A stretch of DNA of 64,000 nt from Kiritimatiellia bacterium (GTDB lineage Bacteria > Verrucomicrobiota > Kiritimatiellia > UBA8416 > YA12-FULL-48-11): the NCBI GenBank assembly GCA_028716365.1, contig JAQUPZ010000001.1, positions 186,001 to 250,000 of the forward strand, in the 5' to 3' direction. The position numbers were made by a program, and so were the translations under genes. The notes under the pieces are model-generated. The model did no database searches, had not been told where the DNA came from, and saw nothing but the letters and a program-made list of their open reading frames with translations. Below, one piece after another: positions 1-8,439 of the stretch (positions within the stretch are counted from its first letter, which is position 1; every line of letters begins with the position of its first letter).

Positions 1-190
1 CTCGCCGCTGTTGATGGGATACTGTCGTCGGGCTTTCGGAGAGGCACAGGGATTATCATACGGCTTCTCGGCTCTCTCAATTGCATACCTTATCGGAGGA
101 ATTGCAGTGCTTGTAGCTTTGAAGTTTACATTCCATCACGATTACTATTCGGAAACGCCTGACAATCAGGCAGGAGTGTCCAAGTCGTGA
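1..190 (+). CDS. C-terminal fragment of an MFS-type sugar transporter
   Basis: The frame is open from base 2 and ends at the TGA at 188-190. It gives about 62 residues: a short basic loop (CRRAFGEAQG), one long hydrophobic helix (GFSALSIAYLIGGIAVLVAL) and a short polar tail. One last transmembrane helix followed by a hydrophilic tail is typical of a major facilitator superfamily protein; the rest lies outside the window. The stop overlaps the GTG of the next gene by 4 nt (GTGA), so the two are translationally coupled. Importing oligosaccharide or sugar acid released by the downstream enzymes is inferred from context only. Confidence 0.5.
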   Translation, partial: SPLLMGYCRRAFGEAQGLSYGFSALSIAYLIGGIAVLVALKFTFHHDYYSETPDNQAGVSKS

Positions 191-894
191 AAATTACCTG
201 GATCGGACAAGGCGGGTACCTGGTTGAACATGACGGACAGCGGCTTGTGATTGATCCGTATCTGAGTGATTCAGTGACAAAAAAATTTGGTTTGCACAGG
301 CTTGCTCTGCCGGCAATGGCAATCTCAGAATTAAAGCCTGATGTGATATTCATCACCCACGATCATCTTGATCACTTTGATCCTGATACTCTTCAGCCGC
401 TGATGTTGCAGTCGACCGCATCGTTGCTCGGGCCGCAGAGTGTTATCAATCATGGCCGGCAGATAGGATTCGATGAGAAACGGCTGGTTCTGGTGAAAGT
501 AGGAAAATCAACGCGTTTTAGCGGATTTATTTTCACGCCGACACCTGCGATGCACAGCGATGAGTTTTCTGTGGGATTGCTTCTCGAGGCTGATGGCAGG
601 CGGCTATATTTCAGTGGCGACACGCTGTACGATCCTGATCTTGTTAAGCGGGTTTGTACATTGACCAGTAAACCATTGAATGCCGCTTTTGTCTGCATGA
701 ACGGCCGACTTAACAACATGAACATAACAGAAGCGGCCGAGTTTGTTGTACAATTAAAGCCGGAAATAGCAGTTCCCATGCATTACGGCATGTTTGCCGA
801 AAATACTGCTGACCCCAACAGCTTTGCCGATGCTTGTAATGCAAAAGGCGTACCGACATTAATTTTAGAAATAGGAGGATCAACAGAGATATGA
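187..894 (+). CDS. UlaG-like metallo-beta-lactamase-fold hydrolase
   Basis: This 235-residue cytoplasmic protein has the MBL-fold HxHxDH signature (THDHLDHFDP, about residues 57-66), a later SGDT metal-ligand Asp (about 144) and a C-terminal PMHYG histidine. Its length and layout match the UPF0173/UlaG branch of the fold, whose best known member is L-ascorbate-6-phosphate lactonase. It starts with GTG overlapping the transporter stop and ends with ATGA overlapping the dehydratase start. Between a transporter and a sugar-acid dehydratase, opening a sugar lactone to the aldonate is a reasonable guess, but family members differ widely in substrate. Confidence 0.75.
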   Translation: MKITWIGQGGYLVEHDGQRLVIDPYLSDSVTKKFGLHRLALPAMAISELKPDVIFITHDHLDHFDPDTLQPLMLQSTASLLGPQSVINHGRQIGFDEKRLVLVKVGKSTRFSGFIFTPTPAMHSDEFSVGLLLEADGRRLYFSGDTLYDPDLVKRVCTLTSKPLNAAFVCMNGRLNNMNITEAAEFVVQLKPEIAVPMHYGMFAENTADPNSFADACNAKGVPTLILEIGGSTEI

Positions 895-2072
895 AAATTA
901 CTGCTATCAAAACGTTCATCTGTCACGTTTATCGTACCAACTGGGTGTTTGTGAAAGTCCTGACCGATGTGCCCGGCCTTTATGGTGTGGGTGAGGCCAC
1001 GCTGGAATACCGCGAGTTGACAGTTGCCCAGGCATGCCGGGAAATTGAACGCGATCTCAAGGGAAAAGATCCGTCTGATATTGAAGCCATCTGGCACGAC
1101 AGTTTCCGTGATGCCTATTTCCGCGGTGGACCGGTGCTGATGAGTGCCATTTCTGCCATTGATATGGCGCTCTGGGATATCCAGGGAAAACATTTTGGTG
1201 TGCCGGTCTACCGCCTTATTGGAGGCAAGGTTCGCGACAAGGTTCTGTGCTACGCAAATGGCTGGTTTGCCGGGGCCAAAACGCCGGAACAATTTGCGGA
1301 AAAAGCGAAGAAAGCGCTGAAGATCGGATTTCAGGCACTCAAGTGGGATCCGTTCGGTTCCTCGTACAGGACGATTGAACCTAAACAGTTTCGCGAAGCG
1401 ATCAAGTGCGTGGAAAAGGTGTATGAGGCCACGCATGGCAAGGGTGACCTGATTATCGAGGGACATGGCAGGCTGGATTTGCCGACCGCTCTCAGGGTTG
1501 CGCATGCCCTTGAGGATTTTGACATTCTTTGGCTGGAAGAACCGCTTATACCTGACAGCCTTGAGGCTCTTGCTGAACTCAAAAAACGCGTCAAGGTTCC
1601 TATAGCCTGTGGCGAACGATTGTACAACCGCTGGCAGTTCCGCAGTCTGCTTGAACTGCGTGCTGCTGATTACATTCAGCCGGACGTTTCACATGCAGGC
1701 GGAATTACCGAACTCAAAAAAATAGCCGCCATGGTTGAAACCCATTACATTCCAATCTGCCCGCATAATCCGAGCGGACCGGTGGCTAATGCCGCCACAT
1801 TGCAACTGGCTGCCAACCTCACGAATTTCTACCTGCTTGAAACCATGAGCAGTGATGTTGCCTGGCGCAAAGATGTGTGTACGGAGAAGGTACAGATCAA
1901 CAACGGTTTTATGCAGATTCCGGATGCGCCCGGTCTCGGGGTTGATATTTGTGAAAAAGCAATTGCCAAACATCCATACCAGCCGACCTCACTGCGCCAT
2001 TACCGCGGGACACTTGTTGACATACGTCCCCCGGACGCAAGCGCATATTACGAGAGCGGTACAAAAAGCTGA
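891..2072 (+). CDS. enolase-superfamily sugar-acid dehydratase/cycloisomerase (mandelate racemase type)
   Basis: A 393-residue protein of the mandelate racemase/muconate lactonizing family, with an N-terminal capping domain and a (beta/alpha)7-beta barrel. Visible active-site elements are EGHGR (E190, H192), LEEP (E216/E217), CGERL (E242), the HNPSGP histidine (H292) and ETM (E317). H192 and H292 match the His pair of D-galactonate dehydratase-like enzymes. The first metal ligand, usually Asp, reads as Glu190. Such enzymes convert aldonates to 2-keto-3-deoxy acids, and 3,6-anhydrogalactonate cycloisomerase belongs to the same superfamily, which would suit the agarase-like genes downstream. 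Exact substrate is not readable. ATG overlaps the upstream stop; AGGAGG lies 13 nt upstream. Confidence 0.8.
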   Translation: MKITAIKTFICHVYRTNWVFVKVLTDVPGLYGVGEATLEYRELTVAQACREIERDLKGKDPSDIEAIWHDSFRDAYFRGGPVLMSAISAIDMALWDIQGKHFGVPVYRLIGGKVRDKVLCYANGWFAGAKTPEQFAEKAKKALKIGFQALKWDPFGSSYRTIEPKQFREAIKCVEKVYEATHGKGDLIIEGHGRLDLPTALRVAHALEDFDILWLEEPLIPDSLEALAELKKRVKVPIACGERLYNRWQFRSLLELRAADYIQPDVSHAGGITELKKIAAMVETHYIPICPHNPSGPVANAATLQLAANLTNFYLLETMSSDVAWRKDVCTEKVQINNGFMQIPDAPGLGVDICEKAIAKHPYQPTSLRHYRGTLVDIRPPDASAYYESGTKS

Positions 2073-2093
2073 TACGCAGTCAAAGGGAGTAAC

Positions 2094-4352
2094 ATGAAGA
2101 AGCTGATATTGTGCCTGATTGTTTTGTCTTGGCTGACTGATGCGATTCTTGCAGGTGAAGACAATTCTCAGTTATTTTCTGTCAGCGGGCAGGGGGAATC
2201 CCGTCCGCGAAGTTACGTTCCTCCTCTTCTGGCAAACGGCAGTCTTAACATGCTGGTTGATTATCAGGGTTGCCAGTCCCAGCGCACGTATTCCGGAATG
2301 ACCCCGGGCATCTGGTGGGCGGGCCGGAGGTATGAAAGTTCGGGCCATCCGATCTACCCGCTGGTTCCATTTGGTTGTTTCGAGCAGGAATTGTCCTGTA
2401 ACGGGCAAACGTACAAGGAACCATCGCGCTGGACACAGTCATTGAACACAAGGGAAGCGGTCACTACCTGCCAGGGTGATTATGGTGACTCGCTTTCGGC
2501 GGAGACAACGGTATTTGTTCCCCTGTCGCACGATGTTGTGGTAATAAAAAAGAAATTCATTCCTAAAAATCAGGATGTCCGTTCAGCCAGAATTACATTC
2601 AAGTACCACCTTGTGGATCCCAAGGGTAAATTGCCCAAACGAATAGTCATAAATCCCGAACAGAACGAATCTGCCGGTTGTATCGATATCAAGTACCAGC
2701 TTGATGGTTACCGCATGTACGACGGTGTGATTTCCGTTATGGCTGACAAGCTGGCGAAACAGGACGTTGAAAAGTCAACGTTCACAATGACCGCCGATGT
2801 GACGTTTGATGGTACAAAGCCAACGGAGATCACTTTCTGCCTGGTGTTTGTTGATTCCATGGATGGCAAGGACTACCAGAAAAGATCCGCGCAGTTGAAA
2901 TCGATGATCAAGGAACAGGGTTTTAATGGCTTACTGGAGGAGCATAAGAGGCAGTGGGCTGGGTATTGGGATGAATCTTATGTCCATATACCCGCCGAAA
3001 AGATTGAAAAGGCTTACTACACTTCTTCATATCACCTGAGGGCCAATGCCACGAAATGGTCGTTCCCGGTCGGCATCTTCAATACGCACTGGGCGGGAAA
3101 GTTTTTCGGTTGGGATGAAATGTTCTGTTACCAGGCGCTGGTCAGCAGTAATCATCGTGATGTTGCGCGTCGTTGTCCCGAGTTTCGTCTGGCTATCCTG
3201 AAAAAGGCGCTGTATCGCGCGGCTCACTATGGCAAAAACGGTATTTTCGGTGCGCGTTTTCCGTGGGAGGCGCTGGAAGACGGGGCGGAGGGTACGCCAC
3301 CCGGTTTCTGGCTTGAGCATATCTTTCACACCTCCAACATAGCCCTGTCATCATGGTTTCAGTATCTCTACACGAACGATGCGGATTATCTGAAAAAGAC
3401 GGGGTACCCGGTAATAAAGGAATGTGCGCGGTACTTTCTCGCCAACATGGTGTACGAGAAGGACGACGGCGGAATGTTTATCGGAAAATGTACTGATCTG
3501 GAGCGGCTGGGTCCTGCCAAAATAAATCCATTCATGACTTCCTGCGGTGCGATTTACACACTTGAAGCAGCAGCCCAGGCTGCCGCGTTACTGAAAGATG
3601 ATGAGAAAGAAGCTGCGACTTGGAAACATGCGGCCACGAAATTGCGTGAATCACTGCCGCACGATGGCGAGAAGTATGTTCCCTATGCCGGTTGCACGGA
3701 GCGGAGTATAGCGTCGCTTGGCGGACTGTTTCCGTACCCGGTTTTTGACGAGACCAACGAAAAGCAGAAGAACGCTGTCCTTGATTTTGTCACCAAGGGG
3801 CGGGCTTCGGGGAATATGTATCCGATGGGTAACTCCGTATGCGCGTGGTACGCGGGATGGATGGCAGCTGCACTCGCAGCACTTGGTGAAAAAGTAGAGC
3901 CTGTCAAATTGTTGTCGGAGGCGGCCGAAGGAGCAGGTTGCTTCGGGGAACTGTTTGAGATCAATGAGGCGAAAGTATCAATGAAACCGTGGTTTTCGAC
4001 TGCATCGGGTAATGTCGTGTACGCGTTAAACCAGATGCTGGTACAGAGTCATGGGGAAGAAATACGAATTGCATCAGGAGTTCCCGGTGACTGGAAAGAC
4101 TTTTCATTCAAACTCGCATGCCATGGTGACCTCGTGGCGGAGGTGGAGGCGAAAAATGGAAAGTTCATTAAACTGACACTGATGCCGGGGCATAATGAGT
4201 CAGAATGCCAACGGGTACTTGTACTTCCTGCCGATTTGGTCGACGAACAGTCCCTTAATAAATCTGTTGTCAAAGCGGTGACAGAACAGGGCGGGAACAA
4301 GCGGATTGAAGTTCAGATTAAGGGTCGGACGAAAATCGTGGGAGGTTCGTAA
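2094..4352 (+). CDS. secreted six-hairpin (GH65-like) glycosidase
   Basis: A 752-residue protein with a signal peptide (about 20 residues, ending ILAG). An N-terminal beta-sandwich of about 290 residues precedes an alpha/alpha six-hairpin barrel. Barrel motifs are GWDEMF (D341, E342), RFPWEALEDGAE (E392) and GFWLEHIFHTSNIA (E408), which resemble the GWDTE, RxPWE and ExHxxxDIAYA blocks of GH65-type enzymes. A C-terminal beta-domain follows, as in that clan. It probably trims terminal sugars from oligosaccharides in the periplasm. Substrate is unknown, and GH95, GH78 or a new clan member is possible. GGGAG lies 5 nt before ATG. The stop overlaps the next ATG by one base (TAATG). Confidence 0.7.
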   Translation: MKKLILCLIVLSWLTDAILAGEDNSQLFSVSGQGESRPRSYVPPLLANGSLNMLVDYQGCQSQRTYSGMTPGIWWAGRRYESSGHPIYPLVPFGCFEQELSCNGQTYKEPSRWTQSLNTREAVTTCQGDYGDSLSAETTVFVPLSHDVVVIKKKFIPKNQDVRSARITFKYHLVDPKGKLPKRIVINPEQNESAGCIDIKYQLDGYRMYDGVISVMADKLAKQDVEKSTFTMTADVTFDGTKPTEITFCLVFVDSMDGKDYQKRSAQLKSMIKEQGFNGLLEEHKRQWAGYWDESYVHIPAEKIEKAYYTSSYHLRANATKWSFPVGIFNTHWAGKFFGWDEMFCYQALVSSNHRDVARRCPEFRLAILKKALYRAAHYGKNGIFGARFPWEALEDGAEGTPPGFWLEHIFHTSNIALSSWFQYLYTNDADYLKKTGYPVIKECARYFLANMVYEKDDGGMFIGKCTDLERLGPAKINPFMTSCGAIYTLEAAAQAAALLKDDEKEAATWKHAATKLRESLPHDGEKYVPYAGCTERSIASLGGLFPYPVFDETNEKQKNAVLDFVTKGRASGNMYPMGNSVCAWYAGWMAAALAALGEKVEPVKLLSEAAEGAGCFGELFEINEAKVSMKPWFSTASGNVVYALNQMLVQSHGEEIRIASGVPGDWKDFSFKLACHGDLVAEVEAKNGKFIKLTLMPGHNESECQRVLVLPADLVDEQSLNKSVVKAVTEQGGNKRIEVQIKGRTKIVGGS

Positions 4353-7300
4353 TGAATACAAAACGGTATCGGGTCTTTCTGGTAACAACGCTTCTGGTAT
4401 CTGGATTGGGGCTGGCAGAAGAAAGTACGCCGTTTACGCTCAAAGGCGGGAAAGGTGATCTGATCGTTGATGCTAAAGGTATCAGTCTGAAACCGTCTTT
4501 TGCGGCGTGTCCCTCGAGCGAAGCGACTGGCGAGCCGTTCTGGGCCATTATGCTTCAACCTGACATGCCGCCGCCCGTGAAAGACGAAAGTGTTGTGTTG
4601 CGCAGCGAAGCTCAAAATCCAAAATACAGAACAGTTGCCGATAGAATTTGCCTGATGTATGAAAACCTGACGGATGGTAAGAAAACCTGGCCGGTTGCTC
4701 TGACATTGAACATACGCCGAAAGGGTGATGCGTTTGAGATGACCGGTGAAATCAGGAACGGTGCCATGGGGTGGCTTGTGACCGGTTTAACCGGGCCTGT
4801 GCTGAACGGGATTTCTGCGGATCTGACGACGCATCCAGTACTGATGCCGGACGGATTGGGTAAGAGGATCAACCGGGTGCCAAAGGCAGGACAAAAACCG
4901 GTTCCGTGGTTGGAGTTGGGCAAGGAGTTTGAAATTGCATCACATTATCCGGGGTCTAAGGGAACGATGCAGTGGTTCGCGTTTGCGGGTCAAGAGGGTG
5001 GCCTATATATGGGATGTCATGATCCGTTATACCGGTCGAAACGGTTAAGTCTCCGTTATGATGCCGAACGCAAACGTTTCGGGATGTCTATCAATCATGA
5101 ATTTTTCTGCGCTGTCGGGAAATCATGGTCGATGCCTCCAGTGATAATCATGCCGTACGAGGGAACGTGGCATGCAGCGGCGCGATGTTATCGTGAGTGG
5201 GTGAACACGACAACCAAACTGCGCGATGTTCCAGAGTGGGCTAAGAATTCGTCGGGCTGGTTACTTTGTATCCTCAAGCAGCAAAACGGCGAGATCATGT
5301 GGCCCTACAACACGCTGGACAAGTTGTGCGACGTTGCCGATCAGCGTGGACTGGATATTCTCGGTCTTTTCGGATGGGCGAATGGCGGACATGATCATCT
5401 CTATCCTGACTACGTTCCCGATTCCGAAATGGGCGGCAGGGAAGCGCTGAAAAAAGCGCTGCAGGAAATACGGAAGCGGGGTAAGCGGTCGATCATCTAT
5501 GCCAATGGTCAGCTCCAGGAGCGCGATGCAACAGAGTTCTGGCGGCAGACAGGGAAAAATATAGCAATCCTGAAAAAGGATGGAGAGACATACCAGCACA
5601 GTTATCACAAGTATTCAAATATCCCAAAGTACAAGTTCGACCTTGGGTGTTTGTACGCACAGGCCTGGTACGACAGGATGTTATCGCTCGCGCTTCAGGC
5701 CAACGAACTGGGAGCGGACGGTATTCTGTACGACCAGTTGGCCATGATGTCACCTATGGCATGTTACGGCGAAGGACATGGTCATCCGGTGCCGGCACTT
5801 GTTCATGAATCTGAACGTCCCGGTTTTTTGCACCGGATAACGGAGCACATGAAGAAGATCAATCCGAACTTCATAGTTATGACTGAGGGATTGCATGACT
5901 GTGCACTGGATTCTATCTCCATGTTCCACGGGTGCGAGCTCGGTACGTTTCATGCGTCGGAGGCCGAAATTCAGTCGAGGCTGAAGGCGGACCGTGCCAC
6001 CGACCCGTTCCCAGAGATGTTCAGGTACACATACCCGGAAGTTATGACTACGGTTCGTGTACCAACCCCAATGATGGACCGTGTGATGGCGAACTTTACA
6101 TGTACATACGGATTGCGTTACGAGATCGAATCGCGCTATGGACCGGATGTGAAATACCTGCTGGAGAACAAAGCACCTGATGTGACCGATTACAAACATG
6201 TGAACAGCAAGCCTGATATTGGAATGATGAAGGCCACACCGCCTGAAGAAGCGACACGGTATCTCAAAAAGATAATCGAATTTCGACGCGCAAACGCCGA
6301 CCTGCTCTGGAAAGGGCGTTACACTGATAGTGAAGGCTTTTCTTTTAAAGGTGATGGACTTATAGCCAAAGGTTTTGAATCAGGGAGCAGTTTTGGAGTG
6401 GTGGCCTGGAATCCAGGCGATAAAACTGCATCATTCAAACTCAACGTACCGGATTCGGTCCTGGTTTCCGCGTCTGATCCTGAACACGGCAAAGTGGAAG
6501 CATTCAGTGACATGCCTCCGCAGTCGGTACGTTTGTTGGTTTGGAGAAAACAGGAGGGCAAAAAACAAGTGAAGACATCACATGTTGAATTTTTTGGATA
6601 CAGAGATTGCCTAAGACTTGAAAACACAGAGGCGAGAGTGACGGTCTGCCCCCAGGCGGGTGGGCGTGTTTTGGAATATGCTTTGCGTGGGCAGAATGCA
6701 TTGTATCTTAATCAGGCACAGAAGGGATGGTTATACAAACCGGACGTCAAGCCGATTGATCCCTGCGGTGGCCGGTTGGATATAGGTCCGGAGCGCGTCA
6801 TCACTCCGCATAGAGATCTATGGCTGGGCGATTGGACGGGAGAATTTACCGGGGATGGGAAGATCAGGCTCACGAGCAAGCGTGATGGGGCAACAGGTAT
6901 CAAACTTGTACGTGAGTTCGAGCTGGCACCGGACTCCTCGATACTCCGGTGTGAACAGCGCATAATCAACGAATCCAACAAACCTGTGACCTGCTGTCAC
7001 TGGAGTAGAACACTTGCCGTTGGTGGCGGGATAGTTCTTGTTCCTTTGACGCCAGATAGTCGTTTCCCGAAAAGTTATATCATGTATGGACCGGGGCCGG
7101 TGATGAACTATCGTCCTGAAGATCCGAACATTCGAATTCGTGACGGATTTCTTGAGATTCTTGGCACACCGTTAAACCCGAAACTGGGAATCGATTCTTA
7201 TACCGGATGGTTCTGTTACCTCATGCGTAATGATCTGATGTTTGTCAAACGGTTCCCGGTTTATCCTGACCGAGTGTATAGCGAGATGGCCGGGCTTACA

Positions 7301-7495
7301 ATTTCCATCTGGTACTTCAAGAACGAGATGTGCGAACTGGAACCGATTGGACCACGTGAGGTACTCGTGCCGGGAGCATCGGCATCGTACACGGAGGAAT
7401 GGGAACTGGTGCCTTATACTTTTCCTGCTGCCGGACAGACAGTTGACCTAGTGGCTGTCAGTAAAGCGGCGGTGAAAAACAGAAAAGAGCATTGA
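4352..7495 (+). CDS. secreted TIM-barrel glycosidase-like protein (DUF6259-type barrel)
   Basis: A 1047-residue protein with signal peptide (about 22 residues, ending GLGLA). A beta-rich N-terminal domain (to about 290) is followed by a (beta/alpha)8-type domain (about 290-640), a short beta-domain and a C-terminal galactose-mutarotase-like sandwich. The barrel holds DGILYDQ (D461) and MTEG (E512); the same Asp/Glu pair recurs at almost identical spacing in two other proteins here. I recognise the barrel as similar to families annotated DUF6259, without established chemistry. Retaining glycosidase activity with Asp nucleophile and Glu acid/base is inferred. GGGAGG lies 6 nt before the ATG. 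It sits directly between the six-hairpin enzyme and GH16. Confidence 0.7.
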   Translation: MNTKRYRVFLVTTLLVSGLGLAEESTPFTLKGGKGDLIVDAKGISLKPSFAACPSSEATGEPFWAIMLQPDMPPPVKDESVVLRSEAQNPKYRTVADRICLMYENLTDGKKTWPVALTLNIRRKGDAFEMTGEIRNGAMGWLVTGLTGPVLNGISADLTTHPVLMPDGLGKRINRVPKAGQKPVPWLELGKEFEIASHYPGSKGTMQWFAFAGQEGGLYMGCHDPLYRSKRLSLRYDAERKRFGMSINHEFFCAVGKSWSMPPVIIMPYEGTWHAAARCYREWVNTTTKLRDVPEWAKNSSGWLLCILKQQNGEIMWPYNTLDKLCDVADQRGLDILGLFGWANGGHDHLYPDYVPDSEMGGREALKKALQEIRKRGKRSIIYANGQLQERDATEFWRQTGKNIAILKKDGETYQHSYHKYSNIPKYKFDLGCLYAQAWYDRMLSLALQANELGADGILYDQLAMMSPMACYGEGHGHPVPALVHESERPGFLHRITEHMKKINPNFIVMTEGLHDCALDSISMFHGCELGTFHASEAEIQSRLKADRATDPFPEMFRYTYPEVMTTVRVPTPMMDRVMANFTCTYGLRYEIESRYGPDVKYLLENKAPDVTDYKHVNSKPDIGMMKATPPEEATRYLKKIIEFRRANADLLWKGRYTDSEGFSFKGDGLIAKGFESGSSFGVVAWNPGDKTASFKLNVPDSVLVSASDPEHGKVEAFSDMPPQSVRLLVWRKQEGKKQVKTSHVEFFGYRDCLRLENTEARVTVCPQAGGRVLEYALRGQNALYLNQAQKGWLYKPDVKPIDPCGGRLDIGPERVITPHRDLWLGDWTGEFTGDGKIRLTSKRDGATGIKLVREFELAPDSSILRCEQRIINESNKPVTCCHWSRTLAVGGGIVLVPLTPDSRFPKSYIMYGPGPVMNYRPEDPNIRIRDGFLEILGTPLNPKLGIDSYTGWFCYLMRNDLMFVKRFPVYPDRVYSEMAGLTISIWYFKNEMCELEPIGPREVLVPGASASYTEEWELVPYTFPAAGQTVDLVAVSKAAVKNRKEH

Positions 7496-7514
7496 TATTA
7501 AAATGGAAGGAAAG

Positions 7515-8390
7515 ATGATGAAAACGAAAATAATTTCAGAATTCGTGATCTGCGTGTTCGTAATTTCTTCTATGTGTGACCTTTTTGCCGGTGAACAGGT
7601 GAAGAGTCAGTTACCCGAAGGGAAAAAATGGAAGCTGGTGTGGAATGATGAATTTGACGGTAAGGAATTGGACCGGACGAAATGGGACTTCCGCCTTCAT
7701 ATCATGCAGACACGGCATCAGACTTTTACGAACGACGGTGCGATTGTAAAAGATGGATTACTCTACCTCAATCTGATTGAGAAGGACGGCCAGTACTATT
7801 CACCTCATCTGCAGACCGGTCGTAATTTTCTGGATCGGCCGGGCGATCCGTACAGTAATGGGTTGACATGGCCGATCGCCAACATTGAGCCGCCGCTGTT
7901 TATGCATAAGTACGGGTATTATGAAATAAGGTGTCAATTGCAGAAGCAGCCGGGCTGGTGGTCCGCGTTCTGGCTGCAGTCGCCGATCATCGGAGCAAAT
8001 CTTGATCCGGCGGTATCGGGCATGGAAATTGACATCATGGAGAATTTTACGCGCGATAATATTGTAAGCCACAATATCCATTGGGATGGTTACGGTAAAA
8101 ACCACAAGGGTACGGGATCGGGCCCTCGGAAGGTTGAGGAGACGCCGGACAAATTTCATAACTTTGGCCTGCACTGGACAAGGACAAATTACGTATTTTA
8201 TGTGGATGGCAAGGAAACATGGCGTATGAATGGTCCTGTATCGCATACCGAGGAATTTATCCTCGTTACAACCGAGTGTGGTGGGTATCGCAATGGAAAA
8301 CGTGACAAGCCGTCTGAGGCAATGAAAAAAGCGGTCCTGCCTGATGCATTCGTCGTGGACTACGTTCGTGTGTTTGATGAAGTGGAGTAA
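7515..8390 (+). CDS. secreted GH16 family endo-glycosidase
   Basis: The protein opens with a signal peptide (ending DLFAG) and WNDEFDG, the usual entry of the GH16 beta-jelly-roll. The catalytic signature ExDxxE is intact as EIDIMEN (E171 nucleophile, D173, E176 acid/base). At 291 residues it is a single-domain enzyme. GH16 members cut internal beta-1,3 or beta-1,4 links in laminarin, agar, porphyran or carrageenan. With a GH50-like enzyme next door, agarase or porphyranase activity is more likely than laminarinase, but subsite residues were not resolved. I chose the ATG at 7515 because GGAAGGAAAG directly precedes it; a longer reading starts at 7503. Confidence 0.88.
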   Translation: MMKTKIISEFVICVFVISSMCDLFAGEQVKSQLPEGKKWKLVWNDEFDGKELDRTKWDFRLHIMQTRHQTFTNDGAIVKDGLLYLNLIEKDGQYYSPHLQTGRNFLDRPGDPYSNGLTWPIANIEPPLFMHKYGYYEIRCQLQKQPGWWSAFWLQSPIIGANLDPAVSGMEIDIMENFTRDNIVSHNIHWDGYGKNHKGTGSGPRKVEETPDKFHNFGLHWTRTNYVFYVDGKETWRMNGPVSHTEEFILVTTECGGYRNGKRDKPSEAMKKAVLPDAFVVDYVRVFDEVE

Positions 8391-8439
8391 AGGGAGAAGA
8401 TTGGAACGCGTGTTAACCAATTCAGGAGGACGGGTGAAT

